DNA of 64,000 bases from Streptomyces sp. 1222.5 (GTDB lineage: Bacteria; Actinomycetota; Actinomycetes; Streptomycetales; Streptomycetaceae): the NCBI RefSeq assembly GCF_900105245.1, contig NZ_FNSZ01000001.1:4896001-4960000 (forward strand). Reading direction: 5' to 3'. The translations under genes and the position numbers were made by a program. Shown piece after piece: positions 16,069 to 24,166 of the stretch. How positions within the stretch are numbered: the stretch's first letter is position 1; each line of letters starts with the position of its first letter. The notes below the pieces were generated by a model. The model searched no databases. It was not told the origin of the DNA and saw nothing but the letters and a program-made list of their open reading frames with translations.

Positions 16069-17346
16069 TCAGGCGATGTGGTCCTCCTGGAGTTCCGCGG
16101 TGTGGCGGTTGGCGAAGCGGTTGACCATCCGTTCGGCCTCGCCCTTCGGCAACGCCATGCCGAAGGTCGCCTCGACGTCGTCCTTGAACTGGGCGGGGGT
16201 CGGGTAGCTGCCGTCGATCGACTTGCGGAAGACCAGGTAGAAGTCCTCCTCGGTCGGCTCCGGCTCCGGAGTGCCGCCGCCCTCGCCGAGCTCCCGGGTG
16301 CGGTGGGCGGTCACCGGGATCGGGAAGCTGCCGGTCTCCTCCGGGGAGGGCTGCTGGAACCGCTCCGGAACCTGCTCCTCGTACCAGTCCTCGTACTGCT
16401 CCTCGGGCTCGTACAGCGCCTCGGGGGGCGGTTCGTAGGCGGGGTCGTAGCCGCCGTGGTACTCGATCTCGCGCTGGGACTGGAACCAGGGGCTCTGCTC
16501 GTCCACCGGCGGCTCGGGGCGCTGCTGACCGGGAGCCCCCGCCTGCCGCGGTATCGGCACCCCGGCGCCGTCGCGGGCGCCCGCGCCCGCGGGGCCGTCC
16601 ACGGCCGCGTCGGCCGCCACGAGCTGCGGCTGCCGCGTGACCACCGGCAGCACCGCCGGTTCGATGCCCGCCGCCAGCAGGCCCGCCGGGGCCGTCTCCG
16701 CCAGCGGGACCCCGTAGCGGGCCAGCCGCAGCGGCATCAGCGACTCCACCGGAGCCTTGCGGCGCCAGGCGCGGCCGAAGCGGGAGCGCAGCCGCGCCTG
16801 GTAGACGAGCCGCTCCTGCTCCAGCTTGATCACCTGGTCGTAGGAGCGCAGCTCCCACAGCTTCATGCGGCGCCACAGGAGGAAGGTGGGGACCGGCGAG
16901 AGCAGCCAGCGGGTGATGCGGACGCCCTCCATGTGCTTGTCGGCCGTGATGTCCGCGATCCGGCCGATGGCGTGGCGGGCCGCCTCGACGGCGACCACGA
17001 AGAGCACCGGGATCACCGCGTGCATGCCCACGCCCAGCGGGTCCGGCCAGGCGGCGGCTCCGTTGAAGGCGATCGTCGCCGCCGTCAGGAGCCAGGCCGT
17101 CTGACGCAGGAGCGGGAACGGGATGCGGATCCAGGTCAGGAGCAGGTCGAGGGCGAGGAGGACGCAGATGCCCGCGTCGATGCCGATCGGGAACACATAC
17201 GAGAAGTTCCCGAAGCCCTTCTTGATGGCCAGCTCACGGACGGCCGCGTACGAACCGGCGAAGCCGATACCGGCGATGATCAACGCACCGGACACGACAA
17301 CGCCGATGAGAACGCGGTGCATCCGAGTCAGCTGTGGCGCTGCCAC
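16069..17346 (-). CDS. DUF2637 (SpdB-like) membrane protein
   Basis: A 425-residue protein with four predicted transmembrane segments in the first 150 residues (VLIGVVVSGALIIAGIGFAG, FPIGIDAGICVLLALDLLLT, LLTAATIAFNGAAAW, AVIPVLFVVAVEAARHAIG), the DUF2637 arrangement also seen in SpdB proteins of Streptomyces conjugative plasmids. The rest is a cytoplasmic domain: a basic region, a long Pro/Glu/Tyr-rich low-complexity linker, and a compact C-terminal part (EEDFYLVFRKSIDGSYPTPA) that may bind DNA or protein. GTG at 17346 behind GGAGGGGAG is chosen. Its function on the chromosome is unknown. Two perfect palindromes sit just upstream of the start. Confidence 0.8.
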   Translation of the reverse strand: MAAPQLTRMHRVLIGVVVSGALIIAGIGFAGSYAAVRELAIKKGFGNFSYVFPIGIDAGICVLLALDLLLTWIRIPFPLLRQTAWLLTAATIAFNGAAAWPDPLGVGMHAVIPVLFVVAVEAARHAIGRIADITADKHMEGVRITRWLLSPVPTFLLWRRMKLWELRSYDQVIKLEQERLVYQARLRSRFGRAWRRKAPVESLMPLRLARYGVPLAETAPAGLLAAGIEPAVLPVVTRQPQLVAADAAVDGPAGAGARDGAGVPIPRQAGAPGQQRPEPPVDEQSPWFQSQREIEYHGGYDPAYEPPPEALYEPEEQYEDWYEEQVPERFQQPSPEETGSFPIPVTAHRTRELGEGGGTPEPEPTEEDFYLVFRKSIDGSYPTPAQFKDDVEATFGMALPKGEAERMVNRFANRHTAELQEDHIA

Positions 17347-17370
17347 TCGTACTCCCCTCCCATTGCGTGT

Positions 17371-17401
17371 TGTTGCGCGCAACAGAGTGGCACACGTGTG
17401 C
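17371..17401 (-). promoter_or_regulatory. Two perfect palindromes upstream of the DUF2637 gene
   Basis: TGTTGCGCGCAACA (17371-17384) and GCACACGTGTGC (17390-17401) are perfect 14- and 12-bp palindromes, separated by five bases and ending 25 bp before the DUF2637 GTG. Their position suggests operators for a dimeric regulator, but I cannot name it. Confidence 0.5.
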
Positions 17402-17440
17402 GGTGAACGTGGTGCCGGTCAGCCCTTACGGGCCCTCCGC

Positions 17441-18361
17441 TCAGTTCTTCGCGGCGGACGACTTGGACGCGGACGCGCCGGCGGAAGGCGCCTTGGACGC
17501 GGACTTCGACGGCGAAGCCGACGCGGACTTCGACGCGGCCTTGGAGGGGGACGCCGAGCCCTTCGAGTCCGAACTCTGCCCGGAACCTTCACCGTTGGTC
17601 TTCGAGACGGACGCGACCACCTCCCTGAGCGCCTTCTCCGCGGCCTTCGTCAGGTCGCCGGCGGCCGGGGTCTTCTCACCGGCGAGACCGGCGCCGTTGT
17701 AGTCGAGGGTGACGACGACGTTCTCGACGCGGGCCACGACCGTCTGCTGCTTGAAGAGGCCTTCCTTCTTCTTCAGGTCGTAGCGCACCGTCGTCGCCTC
17801 CGCGCCCGTGCCGGACAGGGGGGTGGCCTTGACGTCCTTCGCGCCGTCCACACCCTGGGCGTCCCGGACCTGCCGGCTGTAGTACGTGTGCGCCTGCGCG
17901 TCGCCGGAGCCCCGGGCGGTGTCGGAGTCGAAGCGGAGCAGGGAGACGTTCAGCCAGCGGAACTGGGAGCCCTTGACGCCGTTGTTGTCCAGGCTGTTCC
18001 AGGCACAGGAGGCCCGGGTCGACGGGTCGTCCGAATTGCCCTTCTTGGCGGAGTCCGAGCCCTTCGGCACCAGATCGCCCAGCGTCTTCTTCGTCAGCAC
18101 CGCGCACGCGTCCGGGAGCTTCTTGTAGGCCGCGGCCTGCACCGTCGGGGAGGCGCTGGCGGACGGCTTCGCGGAGCCGCCCGCGGACTGCTGGGCGGAC
18201 GCCTCGTCACCGCCCTTGGCCTTGGAGTCGCCCGAGTCCGAGGAGCAGGCGGCGGTGATCAGAACCGCGGGGACGGCTGCCGCGCAGACAAGAGCACGGC
18301 GAAGGCGCTTGGCTCGCTGGTCAGTCTGGACACGGACGTCTCGCTGTGCTGCTCGCTGCAT
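17441..18361 (-). CDS. Secreted lipoprotein, DUF3558-like
   Basis: A 306-residue exported protein: a basic N-terminus, a hydrophobic core (LVCAAAVPAVLITAAC) ending in a lipobox, then a Ser/Ala/Lys-rich linker and a globular domain with PDACAVLTKKTLGDLVP and a second Cys in RASCAWNSLD, the paired cysteines typical of DUF3558 lipoproteins. The C-terminal 60 residues are a repetitive Ser/Ala/Lys tail (SASASPSKSASK type). The ATG at 18361 lies behind GAAGGA. It follows its paralog (18490-19326) on the same strand with 128 bp between them and is probably anchored on the outer face of the membrane. Function unknown. Confidence 0.8.
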   Translation of the reverse strand: MQRAAQRDVRVQTDQRAKRLRRALVCAAAVPAVLITAACSSDSGDSKAKGGDEASAQQSAGGSAKPSASASPTVQAAAYKKLPDACAVLTKKTLGDLVPKGSDSAKKGNSDDPSTRASCAWNSLDNNGVKGSQFRWLNVSLLRFDSDTARGSGDAQAHTYYSRQVRDAQGVDGAKDVKATPLSGTGAEATTVRYDLKKKEGLFKQQTVVARVENVVVTLDYNGAGLAGEKTPAAGDLTKAAEKALREVVASVSKTNGEGSGQSSDSKGSASPSKAASKSASASPSKSASKAPSAGASASKSSAAKN

Positions 18362-18489
18362 GGTTCCTTCACTCGTGACGCTCGGTGTTCGTGCGGGTTC
18401 CTGCGGGGCCCCACGGTACGCGGTGAGGGAGCTGTGCGGTTTGCGTTCGACTGCTTCGCGGACGGGCCGGGGTGGTTCCGCGAAGGCCG

Positions 18490-19326
18490 TCAACCGCCCA
18501 GTTCGTCGTCCAGTTGGGAGGCCAGCTCAAGGGCTCTGTCCTGCATTTCCTTGCTCTCGGGGACCGTTCCGGTGGCGGTCGGCTGCTCCTCGTACTGGAT
18601 GGTGACGACGACGTTGGACGTGCGGAACACCACAGTCACCGTCCGCTGTCCGGCCGTCGAGCCGGACGGCTTGAGCCGGTCGTCGAGATACCCCTGGTCG
18701 CCGAGATCGGTCAGGACACGCGGCTGCAGGTCGTCCGGCGGGGCGCCGGCGGCGGACCCGGAGGCCCCGGACGCCGGGGTGGAGGGGGAGTCCGACGGGC
18801 TCGCCCCGCCGCTGTGGGAGGCCGTGGGGGTCGGGGTGCCGGCCGGGGACTGCGTCGTCGCCGAGCCGCTGCTCTGCTCGGGCAGGTCGGCGGCCGTCTC
18901 CTTGTCCTGGTACAGCGTCTTCGCCTGGTCCGCGTCGCTGACCGAGTTGTCGTACGACACCACCCGCTCGAAGTCGACCGACAGACGGTCGGTGGCGTCG
19001 GCGGACTCCACCTTCCAGCCGCACCCGACCTTGCGGTTGGTGTCGTAGGTGAGCGTGGCCTGGCCCTGGTAGGCCTTGTCGCGCTGGGAGGGGTCGGTGA
19101 TCTGCTTGATGCCGGGCAGCAGCGAGTCGAGGCCGTCGTGGTCGATCGCGCCGCAGGGCTCGGGCAGGCTGCGGTACTTGCCCGGCTGGGCCGTGACCGT
19201 CGCCGTGCCGGCATCGCCCGGGTTGGCGTCGTCCGTCGGGCTCTCGTCCCCGGATCCGCTCGTGCAGCCGGCCAGCAGCACCGCGAGAAGAGCGGCGGTG
19301 CCGGGTAGGTACGCCTTGCGCTGCAC
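18490..19326 (-). CDS. Secreted lipoprotein, DUF3558-like (paralog)
   Basis: A 278-residue exported lipoprotein. GTG at 19326 behind GAGGAG opens a signal peptide (YLPGTAALLAVLLAGC) with an LAGC lipobox. The mature part has LPEPCGAIDHDGLDSLLPG and VGCGWKVESAD, the two-cysteine DUF3558 pattern, interrupted by a Ser/Thr/Pro-rich linker. The layout matches the neighbouring gene at 17441-18361, indicating tandem duplication and divergence. The stop is followed directly by the leader of that neighbour. Confidence 0.8.
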   Translation of the reverse strand: MQRKAYLPGTAALLAVLLAGCTSGSGDESPTDDANPGDAGTATVTAQPGKYRSLPEPCGAIDHDGLDSLLPGIKQITDPSQRDKAYQGQATLTYDTNRKVGCGWKVESADATDRLSVDFERVVSYDNSVSDADQAKTLYQDKETAADLPEQSSGSATTQSPAGTPTPTASHSGGASPSDSPSTPASGASGSAAGAPPDDLQPRVLTDLGDQGYLDDRLKPSGSTAGQRTVTVVFRTSNVVVTIQYEEQPTATGTVPESKEMQDRALELASQLDDELGG

Positions 19327-19554
19327 GGTCGGGCTCCTCTCGACGGTGTGCGACACGGCGATGGCCGGTCGCTCGGTGCTCAGTGTCCCCGCTGGTTATT
19401 CGCTTGCCGCGGCGGGGCGCCCCCTGGAGACAATGTGTATCGCACGCACCGCGGTGGACGCCGGTCCCCTGTCCCTTTCCTGGACCTTGGCGCCGCTTTT
19501 GCGTTTTGTTGCTTCTAAGCCTTTTGTTGTCTTTGTCGGGGGAATGAGGAACGT

Positions 19555-20748
19555 ATGTCGTACGTGGAGATGCCGGGCGCGAAGGTCCCGATCCGGATGT
19601 GGACGGACCCCGCGACGGTCGAGGACGTGGCCCTGCGCCAGCTCCAGAACGTGGCGACCCTGCCGTGGATCAAAGGTCTGGCCGTGATGCCGGACGTCCA
19701 CTACGGCAAGGGCGCGACGGTCGGCTCGGTCATCGCGATGCAGGGCGCCGTGTGCCCGGCCGCGGTGGGCGTGGACATCGGCTGCGGGATGTCGGCGGTG
19801 CGGACGTCGCTGACGGCGAACGACCTGCCGGGCGACCTGTCCCGGCTGCGGTCGAAGATCGAGCAGGCGATTCCGGTGGGGCGGGGGATGCACGAGGATC
19901 CCACCGACCCCGGGCAGTTCCATGGTCTGGCGACCGCCGGGTGGGACGACTTCTGGAAGCGGTTCGACGGGATCGCCGATGCGGTCAAGTTCCGTCAGGA
20001 ACGTGCCACGAAGCAGATGGGGACGCTCGGGTCCGGTAACCACTTCGTCGAGGTGTGCACCGACACCGACGGCGCCGTGTGGCTGATGCTGCACTCCGGT
20101 TCCCGGAACATCGGCAAGGAACTCGCCGAGCACCACATCGGCGTGGCCCAGAAGCTCCCGCACAACCAGGGCCTGGTCGACCGCGACCTCGCGGTCTTCG
20201 TCGCGGACACCCCGCAGATGGCCGCCTACCGCAACGACCTGTTCTGGGCGCAGGAGTACGCCAGGTACAACCGCACGCTCATGATGGCGCTCCTGAAGGA
20301 CGTCGTCCGCAAGGAGTTCAAGAAGGCGAAGCCGACCTTCGAGCCGGAGATCTCCTGCCACCACAACTACGTGGCGGAGGAGCGGTACGAGGGCATGGAC
20401 CTGCTCGTGACCCGCAAGGGCGCGATCCGGGCCGGCTCCGGGGACTACGGGATCATCCCGGGCTCGATGGGCACGGGTTCGTACATCGTGAAGGGCCTCG
20501 GGAACGAGCGGTCCTTCAACTCGGCCTCGCACGGGGCCGGTCGGCGGATGAGCCGCAACGCGGCCAAGCGGCGCTTCTCGACGAAGGACCTGGAGGACCA
20601 GACCCGGGGCGTGGAGTGCCGCAAGGACTCCGGCGTCGTGGACGAGATCCCGGGCGCTTACAAGTCCATCGACCAGGTGATCGACCAGCAGCGGGACCTG
20701 GTCGAGGTGGTGGCCAAGCTGAAGCAGGTCGTCTGCGTCAAGGGCTGA
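19555..20748 (+). CDS. rtcB: RtcB-family RNA ligase
   Basis: A 397-residue GTP/Mn-dependent RNA ligase that joins 2',3'-cyclic phosphate (3'-phosphate) and 5'-OH RNA ends. Metal and GMP ligands are visible: MPDVHYGKGATVGSV, VGVDIGCGMSAV, LGSGNHFVEV, LMLHSGSRNIG, and SASHGAGRRMSRNAA, in which His326 is the expected guanylated histidine. The ATG at 19555 lies behind GAGGAA. The 60 bp before it are unusually T-rich. There is no RtcR or archease gene nearby, so regulation differs from the E. coli rtc operon. A very stable terminator follows at 20760. Confidence 0.93.
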   Translation: MSYVEMPGAKVPIRMWTDPATVEDVALRQLQNVATLPWIKGLAVMPDVHYGKGATVGSVIAMQGAVCPAAVGVDIGCGMSAVRTSLTANDLPGDLSRLRSKIEQAIPVGRGMHEDPTDPGQFHGLATAGWDDFWKRFDGIADAVKFRQERATKQMGTLGSGNHFVEVCTDTDGAVWLMLHSGSRNIGKELAEHHIGVAQKLPHNQGLVDRDLAVFVADTPQMAAYRNDLFWAQEYARYNRTLMMALLKDVVRKEFKKAKPTFEPEISCHHNYVAEERYEGMDLLVTRKGAIRAGSGDYGIIPGSMGTGSYIVKGLGNERSFNSASHGAGRRMSRNAAKRRFSTKDLEDQTRGVECRKDSGVVDEIPGAYKSIDQVIDQQRDLVEVVAKLKQVVCVKG

Positions 20749-20759
20749 CGAAGAAGGCC

Positions 20760-20801
20760 CACGAGGAAGGCCCCCGGCCGGTGCCGGGGGCCTTCCTCGT
20801 G
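20760..20801. terminator. Very long hairpin terminator after rtcB
   Basis: A perfect 19-bp stem (20760-20778 with 20783-20801, arm CACGAGGAAGGCCCCCGGC) closed by a CGGT tetraloop, the most stable hairpin found in the window. It lies between convergent genes: rtcB on plus and the micro-protein gene on minus. Confidence 0.9.
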
Positions 20802-20811
20802 CGGTCGGGGC

Positions 20812-20958
20812 TCACTTCGCGTGGCGCACGGCGTAGATCATGACGAAGGCCACGAAGTGGATGCCGAACAAGAAGTAGGCGAGGAAGTACCAGACCTGGC
20901 GTTCGTCCTTCGTCTCCTGGGCCAGGCGGCGCTTCTCGAAGGAGTCCTCGTCCGCCAT
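20812..20958 (-). CDS. Small single-pass membrane protein
   Basis: A 48-residue protein: a charged N-terminus (MADEDSFEKRRLAQETKDER) followed by one aromatic-rich transmembrane helix (VWYFLAYFLFGIHFVAFVMI) and a short basic tail (YAVRHAK), giving an N-out or N-in single pass. Its ATG shares a base with the stop of the upstream SDR gene (TGATG), so translation is coupled. Codon use is normal for a real gene, with strong third-position G/C. No family is recognised; the genetic linkage suggests it may help the SDR or anchor it at the membrane, which is inference. Confidence 0.75.
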   Translation of the reverse strand: MADEDSFEKRRLAQETKDERQVWYFLAYFLFGIHFVAFVMIYAVRHAK

Positions 20959-21734
20959 CACCGCTCCCGGTGGACCTTGGTGTTGGAGGCCTGGGCGCGC
21001 GGGCGCACGACCAGCAGGTCGACGTTGACGTGGCTGGGGCGGGTGACCGCCCAGGTGATCGTCTCGGCCACGTCGTCCGCGCTGAGGGGCTCGGCGACGC
21101 CCTCGTACACCTTCGCCGCCTTCTCCTCGTCGCCGCCGAAGCGGGTGAGGGCGAACTCGTCGGTCCGGACCATGCCGGGGGCGATCTCGACGACCCGGAC
21201 CGGCCGGCCGACGATCTCCAGGCGGAGGGTCTCGGCGAGGACGTGGGCGCCGTGCTTGGCGGCCACGTAGCCGCCGCCGCCCTCGTAGGTGCCGTGGCCG
21301 GCGGTGGAGGAGACCACGACGACCACGCCGTCGCCGCTCGCGTCCAGCTTGGGGAGCAGGGCCTGGGTGAGGTTCAGGGTGCCGAGGACGTTGGTCTCGT
21401 ACATCGTGCGCCAGTCGGCCGGGTCGCCGGTGGCCACCGGGTCCGCGCCGAGCGCGCCGCCCGCGTTGTTGACCAGCACGCCGACCGTCTTGAAGGCGCC
21501 GGCGAACTCGTCCACGGCCGCGCGGTCCGTCACGTCCAGCTGGTAGGCGACCGCCGAGTGCCCGGCCCGGGTCAGCTCCTCGGCCAGGGCCTCGATGCGG
21601 TCCTTGCGGCGGGCGGTGAGCACGACGCGGTAGCCGGCCTCGGCGAGCTGCCGGGCCGTGGCGGCACCGATGCCGCTGCTCGCACCGGTGACGACGGCGA
21701 TGCGGGAGGCGGCGGACGGGGCGGCGGTGGCCAT
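20958..21734 (-). CDS. Short-chain dehydrogenase/reductase
   Basis: A 258-residue classical SDR. TGASSGIGAATARQLAEAGY is the cofactor glycine motif, LTARRKDR favours NADP, NNAGG follows at about residue 90, and the catalytic Ser-Tyr-Lys are in VVSSTAG and GGYVAAKHG. PGMVRTDEF is the expected substrate-loop region. It closely resembles YdfG-like enzymes that act on serine-type hydroxy acids, but the substrate is not certain. The ATG at 21734 follows a GGAGCAG site on the minus strand. Coupled by TGATG to a micro-protein downstream. Confidence 0.88.
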   Translation of the reverse strand: MATAAPSAASRIAVVTGASSGIGAATARQLAEAGYRVVLTARRKDRIEALAEELTRAGHSAVAYQLDVTDRAAVDEFAGAFKTVGVLVNNAGGALGADPVATGDPADWRTMYETNVLGTLNLTQALLPKLDASGDGVVVVVSSTAGHGTYEGGGGYVAAKHGAHVLAETLRLEIVGRPVRVVEIAPGMVRTDEFALTRFGGDEEKAAKVYEGVAEPLSADDVAETITWAVTRPSHVNVDLLVVRPRAQASNTKVHRER

Positions 21735-21799
21735 GAGCTGCTCCTGGGGGAGAGGAATCGGCGTCGGTGGTAGGCGCTTTCGTCCAGCCTAGGCGAGGC

Positions 21800-22138
21800 T
21801 CAGCCGCTGTTCCTCGGCGCCCACATGATCACGGCCATGCCCGCGAGGCAGATCAGCGCACCGGTGATGTCCCAGCGGTCGGGGCGGAAGCCGTCGGCGA
21901 CCACGCCCCACAGGATCGAGCCGGCCACGAAGATCCCGCCGTAGGCGGCGAGGATCCGGCCGAAGTGGGCGTCCGGCTGGAAGGTGGCGACGAAGCCGTA
22001 CGCGCCCAGGGACAGCACGCCCCCGGCGATCCACAGCCAGCCGCGGTGCTCGCGCACGCCCTGCCAGACCAGCCAGGCGCCGCCGATCTCGAACAGCGCG
22101 GCGACGACGAACAGGGCGGCGGAGCGGAGGATCGGCAT
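21800..22138 (-). CDS. YnfA/UPF0060 family membrane protein
   Basis: A 112-residue integral membrane protein with four hydrophobic segments: ILRSAALFVVAALFEIGGAW, LWIAGGVLSLGAYGFVAT, LAAYGGIFVAGSILWGVV and ITGALICLAGMAVIMW. GGAWLVWQGVREHRGW and AAYGGIFV are hallmarks of UPF0060, a family related in fold to small multidrug-resistance/EamA half-transporters. The ATG at 22138 is chosen because the signal-like first helix starts there. It is separated from the SDR gene by 65 bp on the same strand. Confidence 0.88.
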   Translation of the reverse strand: MPILRSAALFVVAALFEIGGAWLVWQGVREHRGWLWIAGGVLSLGAYGFVATFQPDAHFGRILAAYGGIFVAGSILWGVVADGFRPDRWDITGALICLAGMAVIMWAPRNSG

Positions 22139-22260
22139 GGGTGCAGCTTCGCACGCGGGGGGCGTGTCACCTGTTGGAGGGCGCCTGGTCTGCCGCGCGC
22201 GTGGCATACATCCGTACGGCGGCCGGAACGGCGGCGTGCGGTGGTGAGGAGTGGTGAGGC

Positions 22261-22725
22261 ATGCGGATGCGGACGTGGGTGGCGGCCGGGGTGTGCGCGG
22301 GCGCCGTCCTGACGCAGGGGAACGCGGTGGCCGCTCCCGTGCCGGAGACCGACCTGTCCTTCCACGGGACGGTGGTGATGAACGGGGACCAGGTGGAGGT
22401 GCGGCTGACCCCGCGCAACGACGGGCCCGGGGCGATCACGGACGCCACGGTGCGGCTGCGCTGGTCGGTGCCGCTGGTGGACCCGCAGTCGCTGCCTCCC
22501 CGATGCCTGCGTGAGGACGAGCGGACGGTGCTGTGCGCGACCGGGGCGCTGGCCGCCGAGGCGACGGGGGAGCAGCTGCGCGTGCCGGTACGGCTGCGTG
22601 AGCTGCCGCCGGAGGTGGAGGTGCGGCTGGAGACCGCGTGGAGCGGGGACGTGGTGGACAAGGACCGGTCGAACGACAGCCTGGCGGTGCTCGTGCTGGC
22701 CACGGGGGACACGTACGCCTTCTGA
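22261..22725 (+). CDS. Small secreted protein, unknown
   Basis: A 154-residue protein with a clear Sec signal peptide (MRMRTWVAAGVCAGAVLTQG then NAVAAP) and a mature beta-rich domain (LSFHGTVVMNGDQVEVRLTP, VTVRLRW-type strands, VRLETAWSGD). Two cysteines (PPRC and VLCATG) could form a disulfide. It resembles the immunoglobulin-like DUF11 or CARDB type of extracellular repeats but is too divergent to assign. ATG behind GAGGAG-type sequence (GTGAGGAGTGGTGAGGC). It stands alone, convergent with the HxlR gene. Confidence 0.7.
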   Translation: MRMRTWVAAGVCAGAVLTQGNAVAAPVPETDLSFHGTVVMNGDQVEVRLTPRNDGPGAITDATVRLRWSVPLVDPQSLPPRCLREDERTVLCATGALAAEATGEQLRVPVRLRELPPEVEVRLETAWSGDVVDKDRSNDSLAVLVLATGDTYAF

Positions 22726-22734
22726 GCCCGCGGG

Positions 22735-23139
22735 TCAGGCGGGGTTCTGCTCGTCGTAGCGTTCGCGGGCCGTGCGGACCTCGTCGAAGTGGGCCTCGGC
22801 CCATTCCTTCACGGCGGTCAGCAGGGCGGCCAGGCCGGCGCCGAGCGGGGTGAGCTCGTAGTCGACGCGGACCGGCACGGACGGGGTGACCGAGCGGGTG
22901 ACGATGCCGTCCCGCTCCAGGGCGCGCAGGGTCTGCGTGAGCATCTTGGGGCTGACGCCGGCGATCCTGCGGCCGAGGTCGCTGTAGCGCATGGGGCCGG
23001 CGGCGAGGGCGGCGACGACGAGGCCGACCCACTTGTCGCTGAGCCGGCCGAGCAGCTGGTTGGTGGGGCAGCTGCGCAGGAAGGCGTCGTAGTCGGCGCG
23101 GGCCTGCTCACGCCGCTGGGCGGCGGTCATGGTCGCCAT
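22735..23139 (-). CDS. HxlR-family transcriptional regulator
   Basis: A 134-residue winged-helix regulator: LLGRLSDKWVGLVVAALAAG, MRYSDLGRRIAGVSPKMLTQ, and TLRALERDGIVTRSVTPSVP form the HxlR helix-turn-helix and wing. A single Cys near the N-terminus (LRSCPTNQLL) is the position used for quinone/aldehyde sensing in YodB and QorR. The ATG at 23139 follows GGAGGAGAG; a start 24 bases upstream is possible but lacks a site. Divergent from a quinone-oxidoreductase-like gene, the usual arrangement of QorR with its target. Confidence 0.88.
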   Translation of the reverse strand: MATMTAAQRREQARADYDAFLRSCPTNQLLGRLSDKWVGLVVAALAAGPMRYSDLGRRIAGVSPKMLTQTLRALERDGIVTRSVTPSVPVRVDYELTPLGAGLAALLTAVKEWAEAHFDEVRTARERYDEQNPA

Positions 23140-23179
23140 GGGGGCTCTCCTCCGGGTCACCAACGCACTCTCGGGTAAC

Positions 23180-23198
23180 TACTTACCTATGGATAGTA
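23180..23198. promoter_or_regulatory. Probable HxlR operator
   Basis: TACTTACCTATGGATAGTA is a 19-bp imperfect dyad (outer TACT/AGTA and inner CC/GG paired) located 41 bp upstream of the HxlR start and 78 bp upstream of the oxidoreductase start. Its place between divergent genes fits control of both by the HxlR protein. Confidence 0.6.
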
Positions 23199-23275
23199 GC
23201 TCTCCTACGGTTGGTGCTGCGGCCGGGAAACCGGCCGGAGTTCGGACAACTGGCTTTTTCCCGAGGAGAGTTGAC

Positions 23276-24166
23276 ATGCGTGCTGCTGTGGTGAGGACGT
23301 TCGGTGGCCCGGAGGCGGCGGAGATCGTCGAGGTCGCGGTGCCGGAGCCGGGGGCGGGCCAGGTGCGGATCAAGGTGGCGGCCGGTGCGGTGAACCCGGT
23401 GGACCTGGCGGTGCGCGCCGGTCTGTTCGGTGGCCCGGAGGCGGCGATAGGGCTCGGCTGGGACGTCGCCGGGACGGTGGACGCGGTGGGTGACGGCGCG
23501 GCCTGGCAGGTCGGCGACGAGGTGGTCGCGCTGGTGCCGGGGGTGGCCGATCCGCTCGGTGCGCACGCCGACTACGCGGTGGTGGCCGCGGACGCGGTGG
23601 CCGGGGCTCCGGCCTCGGTGGACGCGGTGCACGCGGGCACCCTGCCGCTGAACGCGCTGACCGCCGCGCAGGCCCTGGACCTGCTGGATCTCGCGCCGGG
23701 GGCGTCGCTGCTGGTGACCGGCGCCGCGGGTGCGGTGGGCGGGTTCGCGGTGCAGCTGGCCGCGCGCCGGGGGATCACGGTGACCGGGCACGCCCGGCCG
23801 GGCGACGAGGAGCCGGTGCGTTCGTTCGGTGCCGCGCACTTCACCTCCGGGGGCGTCGAGCCGGCGAGTGCGGACGCGGTGCTGGACGCGGCGGTGCTCG
23901 GCCGGCCGGCGCTGGAGTGGGTGCGGGACGGGGGCGTGTACGTCGGCGTCCGCCCCGGTACCCAGCCCGCTCCGGTGCGCGGGGTGCGGACCGACGCCGT
24001 CCAGGTGCGCGCGGACGGCGCCCGGCTCGCGGAACTGGTCCGGCTGGTGGACGAGGGGGTGCTGACCCTCCGGGTGGCGGAGACCTACGCCCTGGCCGAC
24101 ACGGCGAAGGCCCACGCCCGCCTGGCCGAGGGCGGCCTGCGCGGCCGGGTGGTGCTGGTGCCCTGA
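23276..24166 (+). CDS. NADP-dependent quinone oxidoreductase-like protein (MDR superfamily)
   Basis: A 296-residue zinc-free medium-chain dehydrogenase/reductase. The GroES-like part (VRIKVAAGAVNPVDLAVRAG, LGWDVAGTVDAVG) is followed by the cofactor domain with VTGAAGAVGGFAVQLAARRG and VTGHARPGDEE. The zinc-binding cysteines of alcohol dehydrogenases are absent, as in quinone oxidoreductase/zeta-crystallin. The ATG at 23276 lies behind GAGGAGAG. Divergent from the HxlR regulator, so it is probably induced by quinones or other electrophiles. Confidence 0.87.
   Translation: MRAAVVRTFGGPEAAEIVEVAVPEPGAGQVRIKVAAGAVNPVDLAVRAGLFGGPEAAIGLGWDVAGTVDAVGDGAAWQVGDEVVALVPGVADPLGAHADYAVVAADAVAGAPASVDAVHAGTLPLNALTAAQALDLLDLAPGASLLVTGAAGAVGGFAVQLAARRGITVTGHARPGDEEPVRSFGAAHFTSGGVEPASADAVLDAAVLGRPALEWVRDGGVYVGVRPGTQPAPVRGVRTDAVQVRADGARLAELVRLVDEGVLTLRVAETYALADTAKAHARLAEGGLRGRVVLVP

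Noticed and set aside
12908..16876. A minus-strand open frame of over 1,300 codons across argS and lysS
   Set aside because: It is an antisense shadow of GC-rich genes: composition is Arg/Gly/Pro/Ala-rich with no domains, while argS and lysS are unmistakable.
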